Shown here piece after piece: positions 44,440 through 52,897 of a stretch of 64,000 nt of DNA. The stretch is taken from NCBI RefSeq assembly GCF_000963945.1, contig NZ_BAMW01000045.1, positions 124,001-188,000 on the forward strand, read 5' to 3'. Both the position numbers and the translations under genes were made by a program. Origin of the DNA: Acetobacter indonesiensis. Lineage in GTDB: Bacteria; Pseudomonadota; Alphaproteobacteria; Acetobacterales; Acetobacteraceae. Numbering within the stretch: the stretch's first letter is position 1; every line of letters begins with the position of its first letter. Below the pieces are notes generated by a model. It worked only from the letters and a program-made list of their open reading frames with translations, did not search any database and was not told the DNA's origin.

Positions 44440-44452
44440 GAATGTTCCTCCC

Positions 44453-45709
44453 TCAAATAACCAATGTCAGAGGGGATTCCACCACTGACCGGAACGCAGA
44501 AAGCCATTCAGCAGCAACAGATCCGTCCACAACACGATGATCAACCGAGAGCGTAACGGTCATTACCGTTGCAACAGCCAGTTCATTCCCTTTTACAACA
44601 GGCTGTTTACATCCTGCCGCAATAGCCAGAATGGCGGCCTGAGGTGGGTTGATAATGGCCGAGAAGTCTTTGACGCCATACATTCCCATATTGGAGATGG
44701 AGAACGTGCCGCCCTGAAACTCTTCCGGTTTCAACTTCCCTGCCCGCGCCCTCTTGACCAGATCCTTGGTCTCTTGGCTGATTTGGCGAAGACTTTTTTT
44801 GTCGGCCTGGCGAACAATCGGTGTAATCAGCCCGTCTGGTATCGAAACAGCAATCGAAATATCAACGTCGTCGTGCAGGATCATAGCCTCTTCAGTGAAC
44901 GAGGCATTCACTGTGGGGATACGCTTCAACGCAACGGCTGCAGCCTTAACCAACATGTCGTTCACGGAGAGCTTGAAGGCCTCAGGCCCCTCTTCCGGGG
45001 AGGTTGCGTTTAGCTGAGAACGCAACGCCATTAGTGCATCAAGCTCAATGTCAACGGAAACGTAGAAGTGCGGAATGGTGCTTTTTGCTTCCGTCAGGCG
45101 GCGGGCAATAACCTTCCGCATTGTGCTGTGCGGCACCACTTGGCTGCCACCAGAGGGGGACGCTATGGTTGCGGAAGATGGTGCAGAAGCTACTTTTTGA
45201 GGTTTCCCGTTAGCGTTCTCTACATCCTTGCGTACAATACGCCCGTTAGGGCCAGAACCTGTAATCTGGGAGAGATCAAGGCCTTTCTGCTTCGCAATGC
45301 GCTTCGCCAGCGGAGATGCAAACACTTTATTCTGGGGCTTGTTCGCTGGCTTAGTCGGTTCTGCAGCTTGCGGCTTTGCAGATAGTACAGGCGAAGCCTC
45401 TGCACTCTGGGCCGCAGGTTGTGGCGGTTTTGCAGACGGAATATCCAATGTATCCGGAACGGACTCACCTTCTGCTACCAGTATCGCTATCGGTGTGTTT
45501 ACCGCGACGCCTTGGGTTCCTTCGGGAATAAGGATACGGCCCAGAATACCCTCGTCTACGGCTTCGACTTCCATTGTGGCTTTGTCGGTTTCAATTTCAG
45601 CTAGAACATCACCGCTTGAAACTGCATCACCTTCTCTTTTTAGCCAACGTGCAAGCGCCCCTTCCGTCATAGTCGGGGAAAGTGCTGGCATTAGAACTTC
45701 AATCGCCAT
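44453..45709 (-). CDS. pdhC: Pyruvate dehydrogenase E2, dihydrolipoyl acetyltransferase
   Basis: The core E2 of PDH. About 418 residues from ATG 45709: lipoyl domain 1-80 with Lys43 in [11 protein letters not shown], Ala/Pro/Glu-rich linker, peripheral subunit-binding domain ([35 protein letters not shown], about 140-175), second linker, then the catalytic domain with [14 protein letters not shown] near the C-terminus. The frame runs 51 codons further upstream into pdhB, but those residues are unlike E2. There is a single lipoyl domain, nearly a copy of the one on PdhB. Confidence 0.96.
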   Translation of the reverse strand: MAIEVLMPALSPTMTEGALARWLKREGDAVSSGDVLAEIETDKATMEVEAVDEGILGRILIPEGTQGVAVNTPIAILVAEGESVPDTLDIPSAKPPQPAAQSAEASPVLSAKPQAAEPTKPANKPQNKVFASPLAKRIAKQKGLDLSQITGSGPNGRIVRKDVENANGKPQKVASAPSSATIASPSGGSQVVPHSTMRKVIARRLTEAKSTIPHFYVSVDIELDALMALRSQLNATSPEEGPEAFKLSVNDMLVKAAAVALKRIPTVNASFTEEAMILHDDVDISIAVSIPDGLITPIVRQADKKSLRQISQETKDLVKRARAGKLKPEEFQGGTFSISNMGMYGVKDFSAIINPPQAAILAIAAGCKQPVVKGNELAVATVMTVTLSVDHRVVDGSVAAEWLSAFRSVVESPLTLVI

Positions 45710-45719
45710 GATATTTTCC

Positions 45720-47093
45720 TCAGACCAACGCTTTGACAGCATCAACAATATGCTGGGGCTGCGGCAGGGCCAGTTTTTCCAGATTGGCGGCGAACGGCAT
45801 TGGTACGTCTTCGCCAGCAATACGCACAGGTGGCGCGTCCAACCAGTCAAAGGCATGTTCAATAACCTGCATAGCGACTTCTGCCCCTATGCCGGCATAA
45901 GGCCAGCCTTCCTCAACCGTTACCAAACGGCTTGTTTTCTTGACGCTTTCAACAATTGTTGCGGTATCAAGAGGGCGTAGGGTGCGTAGGTTGATGACTT
46001 CTGCCTGGATACCTTGTTCTGCAAGCTGCTCAGCTGCCTGAAGTGCAGTGCCAACCATAATCGAGAATGAAACGATTGTTACGTCTGTGCCAGAGCGTTC
46101 GATCTTTGCCTTCCCAATGGGGAGTATGAAATCTTCGTCTGTTGGGCATTCGAATTTACGCCCATAAAGAATTTCATTTTCCAGAAAAATCACAGGGTTA
46201 GGGTCACGAATTGCGGCGCGAAGAAGGCCCTTGGCGTCTGCTGCAGACCATGGAGCAATGACTTTCAGGCCCGGAACATGGGCATACCAGCTGCCGTAAC
46301 ACTGCGAATGCTGTGCACCAACGCGGGCTGCCGCGCCGTTTGGTCCGCGGAATACGATGGGGCACCCCATCTGACCGCCAGACATATATAATGTTTTTGC
46401 CGCAGAATTTATTATATGATCAATGGCTTGCATAGAAAAGTTCATGGTCATGAACTCAACAATGGGTTTCAAGCCTGTGAGAGCCGCGCCAACTGCCATG
46501 CCGGTAAAACCGTGTTCGGTAATCGGCATATCAATGACACGATTTTCACCAAATTCTGCAAGAAGGCCCTGAGAAATTTTATAAGCGCCCTGATATTGGG
46601 CTACTTCTTCACCAATCAGAAACACATCCGGATCACGGCGTAACTCGGCAGCCATCGCCTGATTAAGCGCTTCACGGACGGTAATTTCAGACGTTTCGCC
46701 CCACTCTTTTTCAGGTTCAGACGAAACGCCTGTCACTAAAGGAGATGGGCGAACGTCTTTAGCCGAGGAGGTCTCTGCTGTTGTTTCAGAGTGCGAGATA
46801 TTTTTGGCAACATCCGATTGTGCTGGTGCGACAGCATCAGGCACGTCTTCACCCTCGGCAACCAGAATAGCGATGGGGGTGTTGACTGCAACACCTTGGG
46901 CACCCTCTGCAACGAGCACTTTGCCGAGAATGCCTTCGTCTACAGCTTCGACTTCCATTGTGGCTTTATCGGTTTCGATTTCAGCCAGAACGTCTCCGCT
47001 GGAGATGGTATCGCCTTCTTTTTTTAGCCAACGTGCCAGAGTGCCTTCCGTCATGGTGGGGGAAAGGGCTGGCATTAAAACTTCAATAGCCAT
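45720..47093 (-). CDS. pdhB: Pyruvate dehydrogenase E1 beta subunit with N-terminal lipoyl domain
   Basis: A 457-residue E1 beta. Residues 1-80 form a lipoyl domain (Lys43 in [11 protein letters not shown]), followed by a 50-residue acidic/Ser-rich linker and the transketolase-type beta domain ([14 protein letters not shown] to the C-terminus), with [19 protein letters not shown] and GAQHSQC near the thiamine diphosphate site. Lipoylated E1 beta is known in Zymomonas, rhizobia and relatives. Its lipoyl domain differs from that of PdhC at about ten of the first 83 residues. Confidence 0.97.
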   Translation of the reverse strand: MAIEVLMPALSPTMTEGTLARWLKKEGDTISSGDVLAEIETDKATMEVEAVDEGILGKVLVAEGAQGVAVNTPIAILVAEGEDVPDAVAPAQSDVAKNISHSETTAETSSAKDVRPSPLVTGVSSEPEKEWGETSEITVREALNQAMAAELRRDPDVFLIGEEVAQYQGAYKISQGLLAEFGENRVIDMPITEHGFTGMAVGAALTGLKPIVEFMTMNFSMQAIDHIINSAAKTLYMSGGQMGCPIVFRGPNGAAARVGAQHSQCYGSWYAHVPGLKVIAPWSAADAKGLLRAAIRDPNPVIFLENEILYGRKFECPTDEDFILPIGKAKIERSGTDVTIVSFSIMVGTALQAAEQLAEQGIQAEVINLRTLRPLDTATIVESVKKTSRLVTVEEGWPYAGIGAEVAMQVIEHAFDWLDAPPVRIAGEDVPMPFAANLEKLALPQPQHIVDAVKALV

Positions 47094-47099
47094 GATCCA

Positions 47100-48110
47100 T
47101 TAAGCCTCTAGCAGAACGTCTGTATAAAGTTCGGCAGGATCAGGCTCTGGGCTTGTCTGCGCGAATTCGGCACTATCATTAACGACAGCCTTCACATCAT
47201 TTTCGATGGATCGCAGGCTGGCTTCATCTACCCCGGAATCAAGCAGAATTTGTTTTACGTGCTCAATCGGGTCACGGGTTTTTCTTACGGCGTCCACTTC
47301 TTCACGCTTACGGTATTTCGCCGGGTCAGACATGGAGTGGCCACGGTAACGGTAAGTCATCATTTCAAGCAGATAAGGCCCCTTTCCTGCCCGACAATGG
47401 GCTACGGCTTCTTCTGCTGCTTCATGGACTGCGGCAATATCCATGCCATCCACCCTGCGACCAGGGACGCCCCAAGGTTCCCCATTGCGCCACAATTCAT
47501 GGGAGGCTGAGGCACGCTCAATACTGGTGCCCATGCCGTAAAGGTTGTTCTCGATCACAAAAATGCAGGGCAATTTGTGCAGGGCCGCAAGGTTGAAGCT
47601 TTCGTAAACCTGTCCCTGATTGGCTGCACCGTCACCGAAGTAAGCGATGGAAACTTCGTCAGTGCCGCGATATTTATTGGCAAAAGCAAGGCCAATTCCT
47701 AAGGCTACCTGCGCACCAACAATTCCGTGGCCACCATAAAAATTCTTTTCACGGGAGAACATGTGCATGGAGCCGCCTTTCCCGTGGGAATAGCCGGTTG
47801 CACGTCCCGTGAGTTCAGCCATCACACCCCGGGCTGTCATGCCCGCGGCCAGCATCTGGCCGTGGTCGCGGTAGGAGGTAATGATTTTATCACCATCCTT
47901 AAGAGCCATCTGAATGCCGACCACAACGGCTTCCTGACCGATATAAAGATGGCAAAAGCCGCCAATCAGACCCATGCCGTAAAGCTGGCCTGCCTTTTCT
48001 TCAAACCGGCGAATAAGCACCATGTCCTGGTATGCTTGGAGGAACTGTTCACGGGTCAATGACGGCCCGTTACTGCCGGTTGTCTGAGCGTTGTTTGTAC
48101 CCGCCTCCAT
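47100..48110 (-). CDS. pdhA: Pyruvate dehydrogenase E1 alpha subunit
   Basis: A 336-residue E1 alpha. RRFEEKAGQLYGMGLIGGFCHLYIGQEA starts the conserved fold (35-62), and the thiamine diphosphate motif is GDGAANQGQVYESFN (about 167-181). YRYRGHSMSDPAKYR is the phosphorylation-loop region of eukaryotic enzymes. With PdhB it decarboxylates pyruvate and acetylates lipoyl groups. AGGAA precedes the ATG. Two abutting palindromes lie 27 bases upstream. First gene of pdhA-pdhB-pdhC-lpdA. Confidence 0.97.
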   Translation of the reverse strand: MEAGTNNAQTTGSNGPSLTREQFLQAYQDMVLIRRFEEKAGQLYGMGLIGGFCHLYIGQEAVVVGIQMALKDGDKIITSYRDHGQMLAAGMTARGVMAELTGRATGYSHGKGGSMHMFSREKNFYGGHGIVGAQVALGIGLAFANKYRGTDEVSIAYFGDGAANQGQVYESFNLAALHKLPCIFVIENNLYGMGTSIERASASHELWRNGEPWGVPGRRVDGMDIAAVHEAAEEAVAHCRAGKGPYLLEMMTYRYRGHSMSDPAKYRKREEVDAVRKTRDPIEHVKQILLDSGVDEASLRSIENDVKAVVNDSAEFAQTSPEPDPAELYTDVLLEA

Positions 48111-48136
48111 GGGCTGTTCCTTTTATATCCTGAGTG

Positions 48137-48160
48137 TCTCAATGAAGGCCCGCATTGAGA
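48137..48160. promoter_or_regulatory. Palindrome 1 upstream of pdhA
   Basis: TCTCAATG (48137-48144) and CATTGAGA (48153-48160) form a perfect 8-bp inverted repeat with an 8-base spacer, 27 bases before the pdhA start. Possible repressor operator or leader hairpin. Confidence 0.55.
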
Positions 48161-48180
48161 TCGTGAGCACAGTGTCACGA
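48161..48180. promoter_or_regulatory. Palindrome 2 upstream of pdhA
   Basis: TCGTGA (48161-48166) and TCACGA (48175-48180) form a perfect 6-bp inverted repeat, again with an 8-base spacer, directly abutting palindrome 1. Confidence 0.5.
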
Positions 48181-48230
48181 TAATGCTGGCGGCTTATCAG
48201 CTATGCATTAATTTCGCGTGATCTGTTTGC

Positions 48231-48710
48231 CTACTGGGCGTCATAGTCTCCAGACTGCCCGCCGCTTTTGTGCAGTAGGCGGATTTCACAAATACGCATC
48301 CCCCGGTCAACGGCTTTGCACATGTCATACAATGTCAAAGCGGCGGCAGAGACTGCGGTCAACGCTTCCATCTCTACGCCAGTTGTCCCTGTTGTAACAA
48401 CAGTAGCCGTGATCTCAATCGTGTCATCTGTGGGTTTGAGATCAACTTTGACACTGCTTAGTGCCAGCGGATGGCAGAGTGGAATAATATCTGATGTCTT
48501 TTTAGCAGCCATAATTGCGGCGATACGGGCCGTTGCCAGTACATCGCCTTTAGACGCTTCCCCCGAAACAATCATTTCCAGAGTTTCTGGGCGCATAGCC
48601 ACAAAGCCGGTTGCCACGGCTTTACGTCTGGTAGCCTGTTTGTCAGAGACATCTACCATTCTGGCCTGCCCCGCCTCATCCAGATGGGTCAGGGTGGGAA
48701 CGGCCGTCAC
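48231..48710 (-). CDS. moaC: Cyclic pyranopterin monophosphate synthase MoaC
   Basis: MoaC makes cyclic pyranopterin monophosphate, the first stable molybdenum cofactor intermediate. About 159 residues from GTG 48710. [18 protein letters not shown], then [15 protein letters not shown] and [25 protein letters not shown] are highly conserved. The GTG lies one base after the trpC stop, so it is coupled to trpC; a longer frame reads back into trpC without similarity. trpC-moaC adjacency is a known alphaproteobacterial arrangement. Mo-cofactor supply matters in acetic acid bacteria for molybdo-dehydrogenases. Confidence 0.95.
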   Translation of the reverse strand: MTAVPTLTHLDEAGQARMVDVSDKQATRRKAVATGFVAMRPETLEMIVSGEASKGDVLATARIAAIMAAKKTSDIIPLCHPLALSSVKVDLKPTDDTIEITATVVTTGTTGVEMEALTAVSAAALTLYDMCKAVDRGMRICEIRLLHKSGGQSGDYDAQ

Positions 48711-48711
48711 C

Positions 48712-49584
48712 TCAAGAAAACCCGAGAAGAGCGCGAGCAGCCTTGCCGGGGTCAGGTTGGCGCAGAAGCGATTCGCCGACCAGAAAACCAGTGGCCCCAA
48801 TTTCTGCCAGTTTCATGACGTCATCATGTGTTTTGATGCCGCTTTCAGAAACGATAATCCGATCAGGCGGTACCAATGGGGCTAGTTGTCTTGTTGTCTC
48901 AATATCAGTCTTTAACGTCTTGAGATTACGGTTATTTATCCCAATCAGGAACGTATCAAGGGCAAGCGCACGGTTAAGCTCTTCTTCATCATGAACTTCG
49001 ACCAGCACATCCATATCCAGCCCTTTTGCGTGATCAACCAGCGCCAGAGCCTCTTCATCCTGCAAAACGCTCATAATCAGCAAAATGCAATCAGCACCTA
49101 AGATACGGCTTTCATAAACCTGCCAAGGGTCAAGAATGAAATCTTTGCGCAATACAGGCAGCGAGCAGGCTGCGCGTGCAATCTGCAAGTCTTCGTTTTG
49201 ACCATGAAAGCAGGAGCTTTCTGTCAAGACAGATAAACAGGCCGCGCCCGCTTGCTCATAGCTGGCTGCTATTTTTGCGGGATCATAATCTTCACGCAAA
49301 ATCCCGGCAGAAGGTGACGCCTTCTTTATTTCAGCAATCAGTCCGATACTGCGGTCTGCTGCCTTTTCCTTTAAAGCCCGGCTGAAGCCCCGAGGCGCAT
49401 CTTTGCATTCCTGAGCTTTTGCTGTGATGTCCTTAAGCGGGAGCAAAGTAGAACGATGCTCGACCTCAACTCTTGTGCGTGCGCAGATGCGGGACAGAAC
49501 GTCTGGCAGTTCCTCGGCATGGATGCAGGCATCAACGTCTGAAGTGCAAGAGGTGGACGGAGTGGATACTTCGTTCATGATCAT
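48712..49584 (-). CDS. trpC: Indole-3-glycerol phosphate synthase TrpC
   Basis: TrpC closes the indole ring in tryptophan synthesis. The 290-residue protein is a TIM barrel with [20 protein letters not shown] (about 83-102), [37 protein letters not shown] and [11 protein letters not shown], giving the catalytic Lys and Glu residues. The first 20 or so residues (Ser/Thr/Asp-rich) are an extension not shared by the family; ATG 49578 is a near alternative start. The start overlaps the trpD stop (ATGA). Confidence 0.96.
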   Translation of the reverse strand: MIMNEVSTPSTSCTSDVDACIHAEELPDVLSRICARTRVEVEHRSTLLPLKDITAKAQECKDAPRGFSRALKEKAADRSIGLIAEIKKASPSAGILREDYDPAKIAASYEQAGAACLSVLTESSCFHGQNEDLQIARAACSLPVLRKDFILDPWQVYESRILGADCILLIMSVLQDEEALALVDHAKGLDMDVLVEVHDEEELNRALALDTFLIGINNRNLKTLKTDIETTRQLAPLVPPDRIIVSESGIKTHDDVMKLAEIGATGFLVGESLLRQPDPGKAARALLGFS

Positions 49585-50702
49585 CCTGTCATGTTTTCGG
49601 CATGCGTATCAGAAGATAATTTACGCAGATCATTGAGCACAGCCAGTGCTGTACCATCGTCAAGCGGGCGACTGACTTCGGCAATGCAGTTTTTTAACGC
49701 ATGTGTGTCAATTTCTGTGCCCCGCACAATCGTCTTGCGCCCGGCGACATGCAGAGCACAAGCGGCATTAAGCAGCACTGTATCACGATAAGGCCCCGGC
49801 TCGCCATGAAGAAGAGCTTCAAGCGCCTGAGCGTTGAAAGAGGCGTCTCCCCCTTTGATGGCTGAAATAGGAGCGCTTTTCAGGCCTGCCATTTCTGCTT
49901 CAAGGATTAAGGCTTTGCGCGCGCCATTTTCAAGAGCTTCAATGCGGGTCGGCCCAGCCAGAGTAACTTCATCAATACCCTGCCCGCCAATTATGGGCAG
50001 GCCGCAGACAGCCCAGACACACTCAGATCCCAGTTTCGCCAAAACATCCACCATTGGCGCAAGCCAAGCAGGAGAGAACACACCAACCAACTGGCGTTTA
50101 ACCCCAGCGGGATTCACCATAGGGCCGATCAGGTTAAAAAGCGTACGGATACCCAGCGCTTTTCTTACAGGAGCCGCGTGGCGCATGGCGGGGTGATGAT
50201 GCGGTGCTGCCATGAAAACAAGGTTATGCGTTTTTAGCTGCTGTGAAAGTCTTGCTGGGTCACTGAAGAGTGGCACACCTAATGCAGACAAAACATCTGA
50301 CGCACCTGCTTGCGATGAAACAGCCCGGTTACCATGCTTTGCGACTGGAATGCCAAGACCGGCAAGTACAAACGCCACCGCGGTAGAAACATTCAGCGTA
50401 CCGTATTTATCGCCACCAGTGCCACAAACATCAATGGTATCAATTGGCGCTAAAGGGACTGGCAGCATGCGGCTGCGTAGCGCAATGACGGCACCTAAAA
50501 GTTCCTCAGTGCTTTCTCCGCGCACACGAAGCGCCATCAGAAAGGCAGCAATCAGTTCAGGGGGAATGCTGCCATCGACAATCGCTCCGAAGGCTTCTTC
50601 CGCTTCAGATGCTGTCAGTTTCTGACTATCGCTAAGTTTATGCAGAACAGCAGAGAAAAAGCTGGCCTGTTCACTTTTCGACGATAACTCTTTTTCTGAC
50701 AT
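49581..50702 (-). CDS. trpD: Anthranilate phosphoribosyltransferase TrpD
   Basis: TrpD transfers phosphoribose from PRPP to anthranilate. The 373-residue protein has the PRPP-binding CGTGGDKYGTLNVSTAVAFVLAG (about 94-116), KHGNRAVSSQAGASDVLSALG and RTLFNLIGPMVNPAG. It is somewhat longer than usual because of an N-terminal extension of about 20 residues. It is separate from the trpG glutaminase, whose gene ends three bases upstream, and overlaps trpC by four bases. Confidence 0.97.
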   Translation of the reverse strand: MSEKELSSKSEQASFFSAVLHKLSDSQKLTASEAEEAFGAIVDGSIPPELIAAFLMALRVRGESTEELLGAVIALRSRMLPVPLAPIDTIDVCGTGGDKYGTLNVSTAVAFVLAGLGIPVAKHGNRAVSSQAGASDVLSALGVPLFSDPARLSQQLKTHNLVFMAAPHHHPAMRHAAPVRKALGIRTLFNLIGPMVNPAGVKRQLVGVFSPAWLAPMVDVLAKLGSECVWAVCGLPIIGGQGIDEVTLAGPTRIEALENGARKALILEAEMAGLKSAPISAIKGGDASFNAQALEALLHGEPGPYRDTVLLNAACALHVAGRKTIVRGTEIDTHALKNCIAEVSRPLDDGTALAVLNDLRKLSSDTHAENMTG

Positions 50703-50705
50703 CGA

Positions 50706-51302
50706 TCAGGCAGCAGCTTTTTTCGCAGCCCATGTCCGAGACTGGGTTAGAAAATTGCGTATCAATTCATGCCCATATTCAGATGCGATGCTTTCCGGGT
50801 GGAATTGAACACCTGAGATTGGATAGTGCTTATGCCGGACACCCATGATGATACCATCTTCTGTCCATGCTGTAACATCTAGCACATCTGGAATACTTGA
50901 CGGTTCAAGCGTCAGGCTATGGTAGCGGGTCGCGTTAAAAGGGCTTGGGATCCCGGAAAAAACGTCCGTATTATTATGGAACACGGGACTGATTTTACCA
51001 TGCATAGGCATTGGTGCCCTGACAACGTCTGCACCAAAAACCTGCCCAATGGCCTGATGGCCCAGACAAACCCCGAATATAGGAATTTCACCGGCTGCTT
51101 TAGCAATCAGGTCGCAACAGACACCCGCTTCATTCGGAGAGCAGGGGCCGGGAGAAAGTACAATAGCATCCGGTTTAAGCGCTATAGCCTCTTGCGCTGT
51201 GAGGGCGTCATTCCGGCGGACGTCACAGACCTCGCCCAACTCGCCCAGATAATGCACGAGGTTGAACGTAAAGCTGTCATAATTGTCGATCAAAAGGATC
51301 AT
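50706..51302 (-). CDS. trpG: Anthranilate synthase component II (glutaminase) TrpG
   Basis: A 198-residue class I glutamine amidotransferase. Catalytic Cys79 is in FGVCLGHQAIG, with His and Glu in GVQFHPESIAS. DNYDSFTFNLVHYLGELG and LSPGPCSPNEAG are standard. It supplies ammonia to TrpE. In many bacteria the same subunit also serves PabB; no pabB is in this window, and dual use cannot be judged. It lies between trpE and trpD. Confidence 0.96.
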   Translation of the reverse strand: MILLIDNYDSFTFNLVHYLGELGEVCDVRRNDALTAQEAIALKPDAIVLSPGPCSPNEAGVCCDLIAKAAGEIPIFGVCLGHQAIGQVFGADVVRAPMPMHGKISPVFHNNTDVFSGIPSPFNATRYHSLTLEPSSIPDVLDVTAWTEDGIIMGVRHKHYPISGVQFHPESIASEYGHELIRNFLTQSRTWAAKKAAA

Positions 51303-51355
51303 GATGATATGATGACCTTATGCTGCCTTCGGGTCAAATGCTGTAATAGGAAATA

Positions 51356-52897
51356 TCACTTTTCCCCCTGCATGGCGTAATGAACGGCTTCCTCGGCCGC
51401 TCTGAAGACGGCGCGGGCTTTTTGCTGTGTTTCCGCATATTCGGCTTCAGGCACACTATCTGCCACAACGCCACATCCGGCCTGAACGTGCATCATGCCA
51501 TCTTTGACAACGGCCATGCGTAAGCCGATGCAGGTATCCATGTCTCCGCCAGCCCCGAAATAACCAATACAACCGGCGTATGTTGCCCGTCTTGTACGCT
51601 CAACTTCGTCAATAATTTCCATAGCCCGGATTTTTGGAGCTCCCGTAAGGGTTCCGGCAGGAAACGCAGCAATCAGGGTGTCCAGCGCTTCCAGATCTGG
51701 TCGCACCATTCCTTCCACATTTGAGGAAATGTGCATGACGTGGCTAAACCGCTCAATGACAAAGCGTTCCGTCACCTGTACAGACCCCGGCTGGCAGACG
51801 CGGCCAACGTCATTGCGGCCCAGATCAATCAGCATCAGATGTTCTGCCAGTTCTTTTTGATCTGCCAGTAGTTCTTGCTCAAGACGTAAATCGTCTTCTG
51901 CGTCTTTTCCGCGTGGGCGTGTACCTGCCAATGGTCGAACCGTCATTTTTCCGTCACGGAGACGGACTAGAATTTCGGGTGAAGATCCGACCAGAGAAAA
52001 ATCACCGAAATCGAGGTGGAACAGGAATGGCGCAGGGTTGATACGGCGCAAAGCACGATAGAGAGCGAGGGATGGCAGTGTGAATTTGGACGAAAAACGC
52101 TGGCTGGGCACAACCTGAAAGGCATCTCCGGCGGCGATATAGTCCTGAATTTTTTCGACTGCCGCGCAGAATTCAGGCTTGGTAAATGTCGAAGTTGGAG
52201 CCTGAAATGGCTCAGTCACGTTAGGGCGGGATACCGCGGCAGGAAGTGCACCATTGAGACATTCTCTGGCGCGAGCAAGGAGAGCTTGGGCTTCGTCCCA
52301 TGCATTCCCTGCGTTCTGTTTAGCGTTAGGGCGGATTGGCGCGGCCAGAATCAGTTCGTCGCTTACCGTGTCGAAGACGGCAAACAGACGGGGCCGCATA
52401 AGAATGGCTTCTGGTAGCTCAAGGTCATCTTTTGGAGCATGGGGAAGCCGCTCCATCTGACGGACCATATCATACCCCAGATACCCGAAAAGACCGGCAA
52501 TCATGGGCGGAAGCCCATCCGGAAGATCAAGCTTGGTGTCGCGGATCAGGGAGCGCAGGTTATCAAGGGCAGGCTCAGAAATAGTCTCTGCGCTGTGGGT
52601 AATATCTTCTGGCGCTGTGTTCAGCGTGACTGTGCCAGCATGGCAGATCCAGACCAAGTCGGGCTTGAGCGCAATAACAGAATAACGCCCACGGGAAACA
52701 CCACCCTCTACACTCTCCAGCAGCAGTGTATGTCGACCGTTGTTTCCGTCAAAATTTGCCAGTTTCAGGTAAGCCGATACAGGCGTGAGTATATCAGCGG
52801 GCTCAATTGAGAAAACAACAGAGCCGTGCCCTTCGCTCCACAGGGCTTCACAGTCTTGACGGGATGGTGACGCAGCTAGTCTTGCTTGAATGCTCAT
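51356..52897 (-). CDS. trpE: Anthranilate synthase component I TrpE
   Basis: TrpE converts chorismate and ammonia to anthranilate. The 513-residue protein has the LLESVEGG feedback-site segment near residues 58-65 (tryptophan-binding region), and the C-terminal chorismate domain with PLAGTRPRGKDAEDDLRLEQELLADQKELAEHLMLIDLGRND (about 315-356) and FPAGTLTGAPKIRAMEIIDE. The start overlaps the ppiD stop (ATGA), so no tryptophan attenuator leader can precede it directly; control may act from the ppiD promoter or within ppiD. Confidence 0.97.
   Translation of the reverse strand: MSIQARLAASPSRQDCEALWSEGHGSVVFSIEPADILTPVSAYLKLANFDGNNGRHTLLLESVEGGVSRGRYSVIALKPDLVWICHAGTVTLNTAPEDITHSAETISEPALDNLRSLIRDTKLDLPDGLPPMIAGLFGYLGYDMVRQMERLPHAPKDDLELPEAILMRPRLFAVFDTVSDELILAAPIRPNAKQNAGNAWDEAQALLARARECLNGALPAAVSRPNVTEPFQAPTSTFTKPEFCAAVEKIQDYIAAGDAFQVVPSQRFSSKFTLPSLALYRALRRINPAPFLFHLDFGDFSLVGSSPEILVRLRDGKMTVRPLAGTRPRGKDAEDDLRLEQELLADQKELAEHLMLIDLGRNDVGRVCQPGSVQVTERFVIERFSHVMHISSNVEGMVRPDLEALDTLIAAFPAGTLTGAPKIRAMEIIDEVERTRRATYAGCIGYFGAGGDMDTCIGLRMAVVKDGMMHVQAGCGVVADSVPEAEYAETQQKARAVFRAAEEAVHYAMQGEK

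Noticed and set aside
45710..45862. Extended N-terminus of PdhC reading back into pdhB
   Set aside because: The extra 51 residues are an out-of-frame reading of the pdhB 3' end; the lipoyl domain begins at ATG 45709.
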